A stretch of 64,000 nucleotides of DNA from Prosopocoilus inquinatus (GCA_036172665.1 CM069880.1:9426501-9490500); one strand, 5' to 3'. Shown: positions 1-11,533, numbered from the stretch's first letter. The notes: generated by a model from the letters alone, not told the origin. Numbers and translations are program-made.

Positions 1-841
1 CAGGTCTAAGCTTGAGTAGCGATTGCGTAAAATGGACTCCCCTGGGATTTCCGTTGGCGAGGGTTGCGCGAAAAAACCACTAACGTGAAAGAAATGCGTG
101 CGAATTTCGATATATAAAGCCATCACCGAACTTATTAAAGCAGGGTTTAATTTCAGCGTTATTACTTTCCAGAAGGAATCTTTTATATTATTTGCATTCA
201 CTCAAAATGAAACATGCCCTTCGTAAGAAAAAAAAAAGTTCTTTTCTTTTAGCGTTTGAGCTTGCTTGCCCTTTCTGAATTTGAATTCATTATTTCGTAC
301 GATACAACATACACACACAAGATTCATTTCGATTATTAAAACCAGTTATAATATAATGTGCACACCCATCGGAATCTTTACATGAACCTAAGCGAAATCC
401 ACTCCCATCTGTATCAAGTTAACGACCGAGAAATTTACTTAAAGCGAATATTTAACGTCACTTTTTTTTCGAGATACAGACGCCCCGAAATTGTTAAATG
501 TTGTGTAAACTCGACGTCTCTTTTTCTCGCCGGTTCCGGTGGAGTTTTGGCACATTTTTTAAAATGCGATTGTTCATGTTATTTGCTTGGAGAATATCCA
601 AAAGGCGTCTTGATACGATATCATATGGAATCGGAAGGACTAATTTAAAAGTGCGTTATCAGCAGGGTTTTGATTAAGACTGCGAAAACGCTAAGCTCAC
701 ATGAAAGTTCAATATCCGGGGGTTCATATGCAAATTTGAAAGCGCCACCAACCACCCACCAACCCCATCAAGTTATCAACGGCTAGTTTGTAAGTACCTA
801 CGCGTATTTATACACAACTATAAGTTCTTTTATAAGTTTTA
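1..841. other. unique AT-rich sequence, no gene seen
   Basis: No repeat shared with the rest of the window and no splice-flanked open frame was found. An open frame of about 88 codons begins at the ATG at 382 and ends at 648. That length is expected by chance several times in AT-rich DNA of this size, and the product has no recognisable domain, so it is not called. Confidence 0.5.
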
Positions 842-1033
842 TTAATTTTTGGTCTGACGTTTTAGTTTTTGGCAGTGTGGATATCGGCGTGCGAATTTTG
901 TTTCCTTAAAAAATTGTTTATCTTGCGAGTCGAGGTTGTAGACGTCAGTCAACTTATGATATATAACTTTATTGATGGGTATACATTCATACTCTCGGAT
1001 CGGCTTAACGAAAAATGATTCTTCGAGAGACAT
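842..1033 (-). CDS. possible 63-residue small ORF, unrecognised
   Basis: A minus-strand frame opens at an ATG (product begins MSLEESFF) and runs 63 codons to TAA. An AATAAA hexamer overlaps the stop, which would suit a short 3' end. The product is mixed in composition, basic at its C terminus, has no hydrophobic segment or signal peptide, and has no domain I recognise. The local base composition is slightly less AT-rich than the flanks. No intron signals or repeats surround it. A frame this long arises by chance many times in such DNA, so this is a weak candidate that could equally be spurious. Confidence 0.15.
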   Translation of the reverse strand: MSLEESFFVKPIREYECIPINKVIYHKLTDVYNLDSQDKQFFKETKFARRYPHCQKLKRQTKN

Positions 1034-2584
1034 CTTAAGGCGAATTTCGTGAGACAGCTCGGATTTTTTTTTTATTTGGAATTTTAAAAAATGATTCGAA
1101 AATCTCCTCGGAAAGTCCCGGTGTCAGCTCTAAATTAAAGAGCGATCGGATTTGAAACTTCAAGTCGGGCTTAAAACAGTAGCAGAACAAAAGTATTTTC
1201 TTTTTGTATTACATGTATATAGATCATTAATAATGATGTTGTATTACAACATGGCGAACCGGTATACAAAATGACAGAGATTAATAACACATATCTATAA
1301 TGTTCGTAATGTAAAACGTCAGGAGTAAACAGGCCAAATATTCTCTTCACTGCGCTCGGACAAAATTGTAAACAAAATCGCGCGTACGATGTTCCGATAA
1401 TATTAATTACATTAACGTTTTAACGTTATATGATAAATGGGCACAATTTCAACAGTGCATGTACATACATAAAAAAAATTGACGTGCGTCAATTAGAGTT
1501 AATGCTAATAACTCCGATTTATAAACCCACGTTTTCCGATTTGTTGGAGACACGCATTTTCAACAAAAGCGAAATTAATCAACAAACGCTTTCATATTGT
1601 TACTCTCCCTTGCACACAATACAAAGCGCAAACAAATATATATCATTACACCCTCGCGGACACCAGGTATTTTTTTAACGCATCCGACCTTAAATTTGAC
1701 TATGTTTTTAATAAATGATAATTAAATCTAACAGGAAAAAAAAATTACACCTGTCATGGAATTTCATTCATGCACCTAATTAATACTGCCTCGCAGAAAA
1801 AAAAAATGTACCTAACTGTTTCACACTGCACTGTAACTCGTTTGTTATTTACTAATACAATATTTTGTTACAAGCGGCAGCCATGCCATTAAAGAATTAA
1901 TTAAATCGTCTACGAGACAATGAACGAATGCCCTGCCATGAGTTATTTCATTTCCACTTTCGAAGTTTAACTTCACGCATCAATATTTACATTGCCGGGA
2001 AGAAAATTGATTTCCTTTTCAATAATGTCACGGATTTGAATGGCCCCGGCAACATGCTTGAGAACCCTACACCTTTATTTAACATTCACTCGAATTACTC
2101 ATTGTTATTACCGTAACATTAACCAAACCCCTTAATGTTAATCATTTTCGTTTTTGCAAAGACCAGAGACAATGGTAAATAAACTTTGCGTGCCTGTTTA
2201 TTATTGTTATTAAACGCAGAGGAAGGAAACGATTATTAAAAAAAGTACAGCGTGCATCGACGTTCAAATATAAATGTTTATTTTCATAATACTTTATTTA
2301 ATTGTTCATAATTTCTAATTTTTAAAGCCTAATGGCGTTGGTGTAATTTATTTATTTAAAGTTGGTAGTACTAATTCCAATCAATAAAAAAAACACACGT
2401 CAAAAATTGAATTTTCCACAGCCCACTTAACTATGAACTGTTAAACAAACACACATAAACAAACCACACCAAAATTCGCTAAATTTTAAAATATCGCATT
2501 TTTTGGTCCTTGAAAAGGACATTAAGGTGCAAAATAGTATAGAATACTCGTTACAGAAGGTTATTCAATCATTCGTCCGTTCCA
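1034..2584. other. unique AT-rich sequence, no gene seen
   Basis: Mostly A/T-rich unique sequence with short homopolymer runs. Nothing in it matches other parts of the window. Two short open frames (from 1430 and 1928) have low-complexity, random-looking products and no flanking gene signals. Confidence 0.5.
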
Positions 2585-2992
2585 TCACTCACCAAGGGCC
2601 CTCGACCAACACTGTCATGGGTCTTTTCAATTAACCTAAGTTTTTTTTTACATATCTGAATAGTTGTTACAATTCGAAAGGCAACTAGACATCACTTCAC
2701 TTCTTTGAAAACAGTAAGAGATAACGCCACTAGTATCGCGCCTATGCTGTGGGCTGTGGTAACGTTTCAAGATTCGCATGCCGTGGACGAGGTACATATC
2801 AAGATGCGCGTGTTTAGGCTGTTCAGGATGTTCAGTCTTGGGGGATGTTTTAGGTGTGATTTCCAACTTCCATGTTTCGTAAATCGGGATGTTGTCTTTG
2901 AAAAAATCGCGACATGTCCAAAAATGCTGGGACTTTTAAAATCTTTATTAAAAGATTCCTTTTTAAAGTTACAGTTGAAAGCAAGAAAATGC

Positions 2993-3190
2993 AGACGAAC
3001 TACAGTTTCCTGTAATTATTTTTTCTCAAAATGCCATAGATTAAAGACGAATTCACAGATTTTACTACCAAAGTTTTAAACTTGTTAATTTTGAAAGCTT
3101 TTAGATTTTTTTAATGTTATCTGTGAAGTCGTCTTTAATCACTACCATCTTCAGAGAGATTGATTACAGGAAACTGTAATTTGTCTACTT
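2993..3190. mobile_element. MITE with TIR containing acagtttcctgtaat
   Basis: A 198-bp segment whose two ends are inverted copies of each other. Both carry acagtttcctgtaat, followed inward by a shared stretch that includes attaaagacga and cacagat. The same ends occur at 8706-8878, and left halves occur at about 7838 and 8286. It sits inside the hAT-like element at 2593-3819. The target duplication is not clear. Confidence 0.65.
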
Positions 3191-3208
3191 CTTTTTTGCT
3201 TCCGCAAA

Positions 3209-3330
3209 AGGTCTGTTCGTTTGTCAACACTAATTTGCACTCAAAGTATACTCATCTCGTATTAATGCATGAAGTTAGAACAAGATACAAATACTCCGAG
3301 TGCAAACTAGTGCAACAAACGAACAGACCT
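3209..3330. mobile_element. palindromic MITE, copy 1 (atctcgtt family)
   Basis: A 122-bp near-palindrome. The arms begin aggtctgttcgtttgt and include tttgcactc followed by a diverged gagtat...atctcgt core. Related hairpins lie at 21051-21144, 23278-23334 and 25933-26037. It sits 18 bp beyond the MITE at 2993-3190, inside the same host element. Confidence 0.65.
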
Positions 3331-3861
3331 AATAACTAAACTAAAACTGAATACTGTAAGTGTCGACTGTAGACTGTACTCGAGCCCACGAGTATTCGAA
3401 CAATAAATTTAATACGTATTTTTTATCGCTCGAAAAAGCTTGCTAAATTGTTGTATAATTAATTGCAATTTGAAAAGAAACTTGCCTTTCACTGGTTGCC
3501 AACAGGCATGTAACGTTATTTCTCTGAAAATATTGACGGATAACGTCATTATTATGGTGGTTACGCTGTAGATGAGGTGCGTTTCAAGATTCGAATATCG
3601 TGGCCGAGGTGCATTTCAAGATTCGCCTGTTTAAACATGATCAAACTTGAGATGCTTCGGGTAGGGTTGCCAACTTTTGAGTTTTGTAAATCGGGACAAT
3701 GTCTTTGAAAAATCGGAACCTATCCAAAAAAATCGAGACTTTTAAGACAATTTAGATTTTTTTGAATAAACGAGGCTCTGGGCTGTAGTCCATAAAGACC
3801 ATGCCTAAATCCGCCCCTGTCACTCTCCACAACGCGGCTCATGATGATATTCCGCAGGTCC

Positions 3862-4890
3862 CAGAGTTGTCAGATTGGGCGAATTTTCAACATTTTTGGC
3901 GCTTAAAAATCTTAAACGGCGCTTGGCGCCTGATTTGGGCTACTTTTGTTGTCTTCGCAAAAAATAAAATAAAAAATATACAATGCGATCAATAATGACT
4001 GTATTTAATAGCTTATATTACGACGACAAGCTTCCAGCACCGTTTTCTTGTTCTGTTCATACTTTTTCTTTCTTTTTTGTTTTGTCTGAGGAATTAATGA
4101 TTTGCATTTTATTTACTTCGTTTATTTATTTTCTCCTCTTGTTTCATGCTAGTTTCTTGACTTGCAAAAATTTTCTGCCGGAGAATGGCCGTTTTTTCAT
4201 TTAATATTTTTTTTTCTGCTCATTGTCTTTTTTTTCATGGTTTCCGTATTTTTCTTCTTTTATTCGAATTAGTTTTCACATTTTTTTGACTCCTTTTTAC
4301 AGATGTCTTTTATTTTTATTTTTCCACACTTCTGTCGATTTTAATTTACTTTTGTTTTTCTTCTTCTTCTGTTCTTTACGCTTTCGTGTTATGTATTTTT
4401 TGTTTACCTTTCTTACAGAATTGATTTTTTGTATTTTATTAACGCCTTGTTATCGTTTTCCTTTTGTTTCGTGTCTCAGTTGTGACCTTCTTTTGTTTTG
4501 AGATCTATACTTCGTTTCTTTTTTGTTTTCTTTTTTATTGTAATCGTATTATTGAATTTTTTTGCAATTTGCTTTGATTTTTGATTCGTCCGGAAAATTG
4601 TTTTTTGTTCGGCTTGATGTTGTCGACCTTACTTTGTCTTTTTTTGTTTTTTGTTCGGCTTGGTGTTGTCGACTTTCCTTTGTCTTTTTTTGTTTGTAGT
4701 TTTCATCATTTCTCTTTTGTTTCTGACTTTTTGGCACGTTTTATTTTACCTGTTCCAGTTACCTGTTCGCCAAATGGGCGATTTTTTTTGTTTCTTTTTT
4801 TCTTTGACTTTAGAAAAAAAAATTGGCGCCTTTTGGATGTATTTTGACAACAAGTTCATGACATTGCCTGCAAAAAATCTGGCAATTCTG
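3862..4890 (-). mobile_element. hAT-like element with T-rich core, copy 1
   Basis: The ends read inward as CAGAGTTGTCAGATT (left) and CAGAATTGCCAGATT (right). The flanks gcaggtcc and gcaggctc match at 6 of 8 positions, consistent with an old 8-bp hAT duplication. The interior on this strand is very poor in A and built from tttgtttt/tttcttt runs. In reverse complement it matches the A-rich element at 33139-34432, including a ccggccgaaaac-type block and the gcgccaggcg-type subterminal region. All open frames inside are low-complexity F/L-rich readings and not proteins. Confidence 0.7.
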
Positions 4891-4898
4891 GCAGGCTC

Positions 4899-6524
4899 GC
4901 CGCTGCCTGTTATGCAGGTAATGCAAGGCACAAGGGCGTCTCGTCAAAAGGGGCGCTAAATTGTGCGTAGTTATTAAAATAGATATCTGTAATTAGAAAT
5001 CAATTGCTGGTAATCTAACCCAACCTAGGGTTTACTTAGGTTTCCTTCAGTTGGGTTGGATTGACTTTGAAATGCTTTTTAATTAAAAAAATTACAATTT
5101 TTTTAAATTTTTAATATTTTTAAAATTGGACGAAGGAGGACCAGAATATGTTTTGTATTTGTATTAAATGTGTGGTCATCTCCAAGTACATATTCCACTA
5201 AATTATATCTAATTATGATTTGGTGTGAATAACGAAAACTGAACGTTTTAAAAAATGGTGAAAATGGTGTTTCGAAGTTGGTAGTAAGCGTTGCCGTATT
5301 TTTTAATGCTGCTAATTAAAGCGGGCGCGTAGTACACATTCACGATTTAATCAGGGCGACCGGCAACTTTTAAAAATCAATTGTTAGTGGTTTAAATGTA
5401 GGCGCGGTTTTTTTCGCAGGCTCGTTCACATTCGCCGTGCTAATGTATTGGTAAATGCGAGATAGCCGCTATAGTAAGCTATGTTCCGTTATCGGTATCA
5501 TCGTCGCAGATAGCGTGTTTAATGATGCATATTAGCTCTTCCATTGTATCTACTTGTAGTCGTACTGAAAATTAACAGTCCCATTCTTATTGATCGTGTT
5601 CGTTAATTAATTTCTTTTGGTTCGTTCGCTTAAAAAACGATTTAACATAAATCGCTGAATCGAAGTGTGTCGCCGGCCTTAATTTCTTTTCGGCCCCCAA
5701 ATTACGTCATGTCAGCGTTATTAGATTAGGCCAATTAAAGGATTTATAATGTTGATGCAGTTTACGTACATTAACAGTTTAAGTGTTGATCGCGATAATA
5801 ATGCTAATGATTATTCGTTATGGTAATTTAAGTGTAAAGTGGCTTCGTTTCGAAGCCGGATCGGTAAAGCCGGTGGAATTATGAATTGATAATCAGACCT
5901 GTCAATGTCAATTTGCGAGTGGTACCTACTGTCCATCAAAAAAAAACAAACTCGGGGGGGAAATGAAACAACTTGGTTTCATAATGAAGATGGACCGCAT
6001 CAACGCTCTATATCATTTAAAAATGATCGGACTTTTATTTATCAATCACAGCCAGCTCGTCAATAATTAATTATTATACCCCTCGATGTTTAGGAGAGAA
6101 TTAATTATGTAGTACTCATGTGGTTAACATAAAAATCCCGATTCTTTCTTGTTGAAATAATAAAAAGTAAGTGAATATGACAAGCATGTTAAAGCTAAAG
6201 AAGAAGAAAAAAATCGCCCGTCACTCAGACAAAAGAATAAATTTTTTCCCGAAAAAATTTTAACACGGAACGGACGGAAGATGTCAAAAACCATAACGAA
6301 ACTTAATGGAAACTGTTTATTATGACGAAACGGAGGCCAAGTTCGTGAGGCGGCCATTACGCAAGCGATGCGAGATATTAGTTAACATATTTTTAATTAC
6401 CGTCTGACAGAAAGCGAATCGATGGTGATCGCCAAAGAAAACCGTTTTCTCAAAACACGTCAGGTTAGAATTGCCAGATCTACTATTTTTAATTTTAAGC
6501 CTACAATATTTTATCTAATATATA
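4899..6524. other. mostly unique sequence; possible regulatory block at 5390-5940
   Basis: No gene signal. The part from about 5390 to 5940 is less AT-rich and non-repetitive. It is dense in TAAT/ATTA cores (for example around 5596-5610 and 5790-5815) together with cgccggcc and ttcgaagccgg stretches, as seen in insect developmental enhancers. Whether it is conserved cannot be judged from one sequence. A short run of G lies at 5954-5961. Confidence 0.35.
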
Positions 6525-7118
6525 GGGTGAATCAGAATAAGTGTCCGAACTGTTAGGAGCGTCATGGAAGCGTGAAATTTCAAGAAATAAATAATAATAA
6601 TAATTTGCCTTTATTAATTATTTTTTTCTCTCACAGAATCACAAGAAATATAATAACAATCATAAAAGATAATTATGTGATAAGAAAAAAATAAATAAAT
6701 AAAAAATGGGCAGAGTGCACACGAAATCTATCAGAGGCCTTTCAAAAATCAACCTGCTTTGAATCCAAAATGAAAATCATGATTCATTTCTTACGTGTAC
6801 ATACACAAGTCCGAAATTCAAATGAATTCATTGCATATCATACATTTTTTTTACGCAGAAAACCACACATAAGAACGTTTTACAGTTTCATTTCAAGGAA
6901 AACGCTAGTGTTTCGGTCTATTCCACGCGAGTTCATTTGGCTCTTGTGACTCAACACAGCTGTGCCAGTGCCCATCAACCAATTCATATCTGAATCTTCA
7001 ATGCATTTTATGTCAAAAACTATGGATATTAGACCCCCTATGCATACAGACTTTTTGTTTCTTGTTCTGTGTACCACCTCTGGCTCTTAACGGTTCGGAC
7101 ACTTATTTTGAATCACCC
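6525..7118. mobile_element. TIR element, gggtga...tcaccc family, copy 1
   Basis: A 594-bp element with inverted ends: gggtgaatcagaataagtg on the left, and gggtgattcaaaataagtg reading in from the right, both followed by tccgaac. A second full copy is at 24141-24560, and right-end fragments are at about 42340-42504 and 43245-43374. The copy at 24 kb lacks a roughly 150-bp A/T-rich insert (6590-6750) present here. No transposase frame. The ends suggest a mariner-like MITE, but the target duplication is not certain. Confidence 0.75.
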
Positions 7119-7820
7119 ATTATATATACTATAATACGGTCATTATACTGTAATACGGTCAGAACCTACTAAATATTTTAATTTTTAATTTAATTTCTTA
7201 AAGCTACGATCTTCGATAACACATTTTTATGTATGTTTTCATTTAAAAAATGAAATTTACTTATTAGAAACACTTGTTTGCGAACTTACTATGATGGAGC
7301 TTTTCGTTTTATCGATAGATTCGAACACTCGGTTTTATTCTCTGCATTGTTAGTTCATCATTATAAAAAAAAATTGTTGCAATGTCAGGTCAAAAAGCGA
7401 TCGTAGGGTGTCGCTGTTTTATCTATTCATCAGTATACTTAGGACCTATGTGGACGTTGCCATGGTTACGCATTACAAAGACCAGTGAATAGTGTGCATT
7501 CATTGTTTACACTATACGAGGGCCAATGAATAATGGGCAATCATCGTCCGCGTATTGCGCAGGCATGGGAACACCCGAACTGTAGTTATCATATTCAACA
7601 AAGAAAGTTATGATGAGAGACACCTTTCGATTTTTCGAGAAATTACGTACTTTAAACGTATTTTCTGTGATTTCCTGTGCGCATGATTTAAAAGGTAAAT
7701 ACAATCGTGTTCAGGGTTGTCATATCTAGGGAATGTTTATGGCCAAAATTAGGGAAATTTTAACAAGGTTCTTCAAAATATTATTTAAATAAGAAAAATA
7801 AGATGAAAATGTAAAAGTCA
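7119..7820. other. unique sequence with TE scraps
   Basis: A 20-bp unit containing taatacggtca is repeated twice at about 7130-7160. At 7373-7425 a segment around gcgatcgtagg is an inverted match to 44797-44840, so it is a transposon scrap. No gene is visible. Confidence 0.5.
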
Positions 7821-8880
7821 GTCAACAGCAAAAGACAATAGACAATTACAGTTTCCTATAATTTTTGTTTCTCTAAAAACCTTCACAGATGTCAACTGAA
7901 AATGCTGAAAGCTTTCAGATTTGACAACTTAACGCTTATGTAAAATATGTTGTTGATGTTTGTGATAATCATTTTTTGTTAAAAACTCGTATAATAAATT
8001 TTAAAAAAATTACGGGACATGTGTTTTGTACACTCTCTCCGCTTTAGTGATTTACAAGTTCCCAACTTTAAGGCTAGGGAAATGTAGGGAATTGCAAAAA
8101 TTTCATCTGGAAATCCTGATCGTGTTTCAATTTATGGAACAAAATGTCATGGATAATATTGATTGGCGCTCAAAAGCGCTTTATGTCAAAAAAAAAAAAA
8201 AACGGAGGCTTAACCTAAAACAGTAGGGCTGGCATTACTGGACAGCCCTGAGGTCCCTCTAGCGCACAGTCAACGGCAAAAGATAATAGACAATTACAGT
8301 TTCCTATAATTTTTGTTTCTCTAAAAACCTTCACAGATGTCAACTGAAAATGCTGAAAGCTTTCAGATTTGACAACTTAACGCTTATGTAAAATATGTTG
8401 TTGATGTTTGTGATAATCATATTTTTTTGTTAACTCGCCGCGCTTTAGTGATTTACAAGTAGCCAATTTTAAGGCTAGGGAAACAAGGGAAACTTGAAAC
8501 ATGAATCTAGGGAATCTGAAAAATTTCTTCTGGCAACCCTGATCGTGTTTCAATTTATGGAACAAAATGTCACGGATAATATTGATTGGCGCTCAAAAGC
8601 GCTTTATGTCAAAAAAAAAACTGAGGCTTAAACTAAAACAATAGGGTTGGCATCACTGGACAGCCCTAAGGTCCTTCTAGCGCACGGTCAACAGCAAAAG
8701 ATAATAGACAATTACAGTTTCCTATAATTTTTGTTTCTCGAAAAACCTTCATAGATGACAACTGAAAATGCTGAAAGCTTTCAGATTTGACAACTTAACG
8801 TTTATGTAAAATCTGTGAAGTCGGATTTAAACAATACTATTTTGGATAAAGAAAAATTACAGGAAACTGTAGTTGTCTAT
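7821..8880 (+). repeat. three-step tandem repeat with a MITE in each unit
   Basis: Units start at gtcaacagcaaaa: 7821-8268, 8269-8686 and a short third unit 8687-8880. Each begins with the left half of the acagtttcct MITE. In units 1 and 2 the sequence leaves the MITE at the same point (after cttatgtaaaat), then runs through ggcgctcaaaagcgc and ggacagccct to the next unit. Unit 3 continues instead to the true right end of the MITE. The array therefore looks built by unequal exchange from one MITE-bearing segment. Confidence 0.75.
8706..8878. mobile_element. MITE with TIR containing acagtttcct, full copy
   Basis: A 173-bp copy with both inverted ends. The left end carries gacaattacagtttcct and the right end aggaaactgtagttgtc. 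It is the same family as 2993-3190 and forms the last unit of the tandem array. Confidence 0.65.
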
Positions 8881-11244
8881 TATACTCTGTTTTCGACAGT
8901 AATTTCTTCATCGGAACTGAAAAATAACTGAATATGTTAAAGGGGTAGAATTTTATTAATCTTCGCGGTCGTAGCTAGAATAATAAAAAAAATGTCGGCT
9001 ATCTACGATATTTATTTTCCAATTTTCTATTTTTTCCCCCTTAAATTTCGTATATTTTGGCTGAAACAAATCTGGCAAACCTGCGCCGTCTCGAAACTAT
9101 TCCGGTTGGCTCGAATTTCCTTGAAACAATAAAACCGAGTGTGTGTGAGAATGGGAATTTTTACGAAAACGTTCTTAAACATACTTGAAATTCTCGACCT
9201 TGTTCCAGAATGAGCAGGGGGCAAAATACCCCCCCCCCCTCCACAATTACAATTTTAAAAGGCGATTTCAATTAGTTAAGGGAAAAAAATGTATAAAAAA
9301 TTGATGCAATAAATCTTGGCATTTGTCGTTGGCAGACCCTCTCATTTCGTAAGCAAAAGAGGGGTATTTTTAAGGGCGCATTATCTGTTAAAAACAGAAG
9401 CACGGCGCAATAAAATTTCCATCCATCAACTTTAATTCTGTACAATTTCCGAGCTCGGGTTTATATCTCGTCGGTATTAATTCGCCATAAACAAAAAAAA
9501 AAAAAAAAAACCACCCCGTGATTGATCGCTATTGCCACCGAAAACTCTATTTATTCCTAGACAAGCCGGCGAATTAAATAACGCGGAAGAAATCGGCCGA
9601 AGATATTACAATTTGGGTGCTGTCACTTCCAGATTCTCGATTAATAGCATCTCTTAGTGATAAAACACGGGGGTAAAGCAAGACACCCCGCGGTCAAACT
9701 GGAATAGGGTGCAATTTGTATCCCTTACCCCCATCCCTCAACACCTCGCGATAAATTAATGAGCTCAAAAATCTCGTGACTAATTCGCATTAAATTACCA
9801 ATTTCATTCCCCAAAAACTACTATTAATTATAATAGTAGATAGTATATTAAAAGGCAAGTTTCATAAAACGCGATTTATCCGTTTAGAAAACTCGTCTCA
9901 CGACTCGTTTTCTAATGCGTCTTATAAAACGTGTATGCTTTTTTTCTATTTTGGTTCTCAGATATGAATTTAATATAGAAAAAAATTGTTTTGTTGAAGG
10001 CAATTCGTGAAAAATTGCTGACGCTTAAAGTAATTTCAAACAAATGTCAACTTATAATTACATATTTTGCGAGCTAATCATTTTTTTTTTTGATATGTTT
10101 GATATGATGATTCATTTGAGTTTCATAAAGTAGCCCGTTAAAGCACCAAAATAGAAAAAAGAAATAATTTAATGGCGATTTCACCGATCAATAAACAAAC
10201 ACTGCAAGGGAAACTTTTTTATTATTTTCGAGTTAACAGCTACTTCTCCGTTCATGTTTATTACCGAAAATATGTTAGACGTATTTGATTAGGATAGTTG
10301 TGTTTCATAGCTTTGTTTACTCATCTTTTTGGATAATCAGTATAAAAACTTTGCTGAATACGATATCGCTTTCCAGTATCCATCTCCGGTTCGTTTCGAT
10401 TTCCTCTTTCAGTATTTTTCCCCCCCGTCCGAGCATCTCTCCGACTTGATTGTTGGCTGGCCTCACTTGAAATTTAATAGGTCCCTTAATTATTTACAAA
10501 TAAAATCGGCGGTGATGATCAGAAGTAGTAATTACCGGCGAGATTATCGATTAGCTTTAAATTAAGAGGTGAGGGAGACTAAATTGCCATTAAGGAAAGG
10601 AGGAGGGAGCCTGGACCGTGTCCTTTTTGAGTTGAATTGTGAAGAGGGTTATTTTTGGCCGCTTCAATGACGTTCATAATCCATTCTAATTTATTCCTAC
10701 CTACTAAATAAACGACCTTTTATCTTACCTGCGCATTAATTTTATATTCTAGGTGAAAATTCGAAAACAAAAAACAACTCTCCCCCCTTGCTACTTTCAT
10801 ATATTTAAGTCAAACCAATAATTTACTGCGTGCCATATGCTAAAACATTTGTGATAACAATATTTACATGCAGAAAATATCGTCAATTTATCTTAGTCCT
10901 CTTATCTACGTGTTTATTATCGTTTCGGCCTCATGGGAATTATCAGGGCCCCCGCGAGGTCAAAATCCGATCGCGTGCGACTCCATATTTTGGCGCCCTC
11001 TGAGTTGGGGCACACAAACACGGTCAATTATCAAAATTATTAAAAGAAATTAAAAGAAAGAAAAAAATGGGAAAAACAGAAAAATTAAAAAAAAAAATTA
11101 AACATTAGGGAATTTTTGTTAAACATTTTCCTTCACTTTCCAAACATTTCCAAACAAAGGAAGCTAAAACACAGAATGATCCGTGAAGCTCCATGTCTCT
11201 TCATGGAATTTCGCAAATACAGTTCGTTCAAGAGTTTCTGGGTT
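8881..11244. other. unique sequence; possible regulatory block at 9380-9800
   Basis: No gene found. 9380-9800 is non-repetitive and holds a TGATTGAT site (9519-9526, Exd/Hox-like), a CTGTCAC site (9620-9626, Hth/Meis-like) and several ATTAAT cores. 10440-10580 is similar in character. Poly-C and poly-A runs lie at about 9228-9240 and 9492-9510. A 15-bp inverted pair of tttttctattttggt lies near 9950 and 10147. Enhancer function is only an inference from motif content. Confidence 0.35.
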
Positions 11245-11400
11245 TCTTTACGCCGAATGTACTCCTGCCTCCGATGTGGTGCATTGAATTGTTATTGAGT
11301 GGGAGGGGAAAGAGTCCAATGCGAGCGTTCGCAACTTATGGGCGAGGCTGATACAGTCCAAGTGCTAAATTTTCGTACCTTTTGTGCAACAAGTGGCTTG
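11245..11400 (+). repeat. dispersed repeat, pairs with 14867-15010
   Basis: Shares gtgcat(t/c)gaatt, attgagtggg and gcgaggctgatacagtcc in the same order with 14867-15010. A more diverged relative (gacgaattcctttccctga) occurs near 11850. Ends and type are not defined. Confidence 0.55.
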
Positions 11401-11533
11401 AATTCCTTTCTCTGCTTTTGACTAAGCTTAGGATAGTTATGCATTAAAAAAACCTCAAAATATGCAAATTCCTTTTTCTGCTTATGACTAAGCTCAGGAT
11501 AATTATGCATTAAGAAACCTCAAAATGTGCATG
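11400..11533 (+). repeat. two-copy tandem repeat of about 67 bp
   Basis: Two adjacent units, each running from aattcctttctctgct (or its variant) through gactaagct, gcattaa and aacctcaaaat. Nothing else is seen in it. Confidence 0.65.

Larger units (their letters stand above)
2593..3819. mobile_element. hAT-like non-autonomous element, copy 1 (family R)
   Basis: The element is bounded by tcactcac (2585-2592) and tcactctc (3820-3827), an 8-bp target duplication matching at 7 of 8 positions. The right end reads inward as CAGGGGCGGATTTAGG and the left end starts CAAGGGCCC; CAG-type ends and 8-bp duplications are typical of hAT transposons. It carries two internal copies of a module built on gataacg and ttcaagattcg (around 2720-2830 and 3535-3640). 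The same layout is seen in the copy at 32709-34658. Two smaller elements (2993-3190 and 3209-3330) interrupt it. No transposase frame survives. The left terminus is less certain than the right. Confidence 0.65.

Noticed and set aside
358..648. 96-codon plus-strand open frame
   Set aside because: The first residues start at a non-ATG codon. The ATG-started part is about 88 codons, a length expected by chance in this AT-rich DNA, and no domain is recognisable.
2705..3079. 124-codon frame
   Set aside because: It starts at TTG, lies inside the hAT-like element 2593-3819 and runs across the junction with the MITE at 2993.
3983..4959. Several F/L-rich frames resembling membrane proteins
   Set aside because: They are readings of the T-rich core of a hAT-like element; the same DNA on the other strand is K/N-rich. 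The matching frames at 33337-34294 have the same cause.
7507..7704. Minus-strand frame containing YADD, like a reverse transcriptase active site
   Set aside because: No other reverse transcriptase motifs, no flanking retroelement and a frame of only 65 codons; the match is four residues long.
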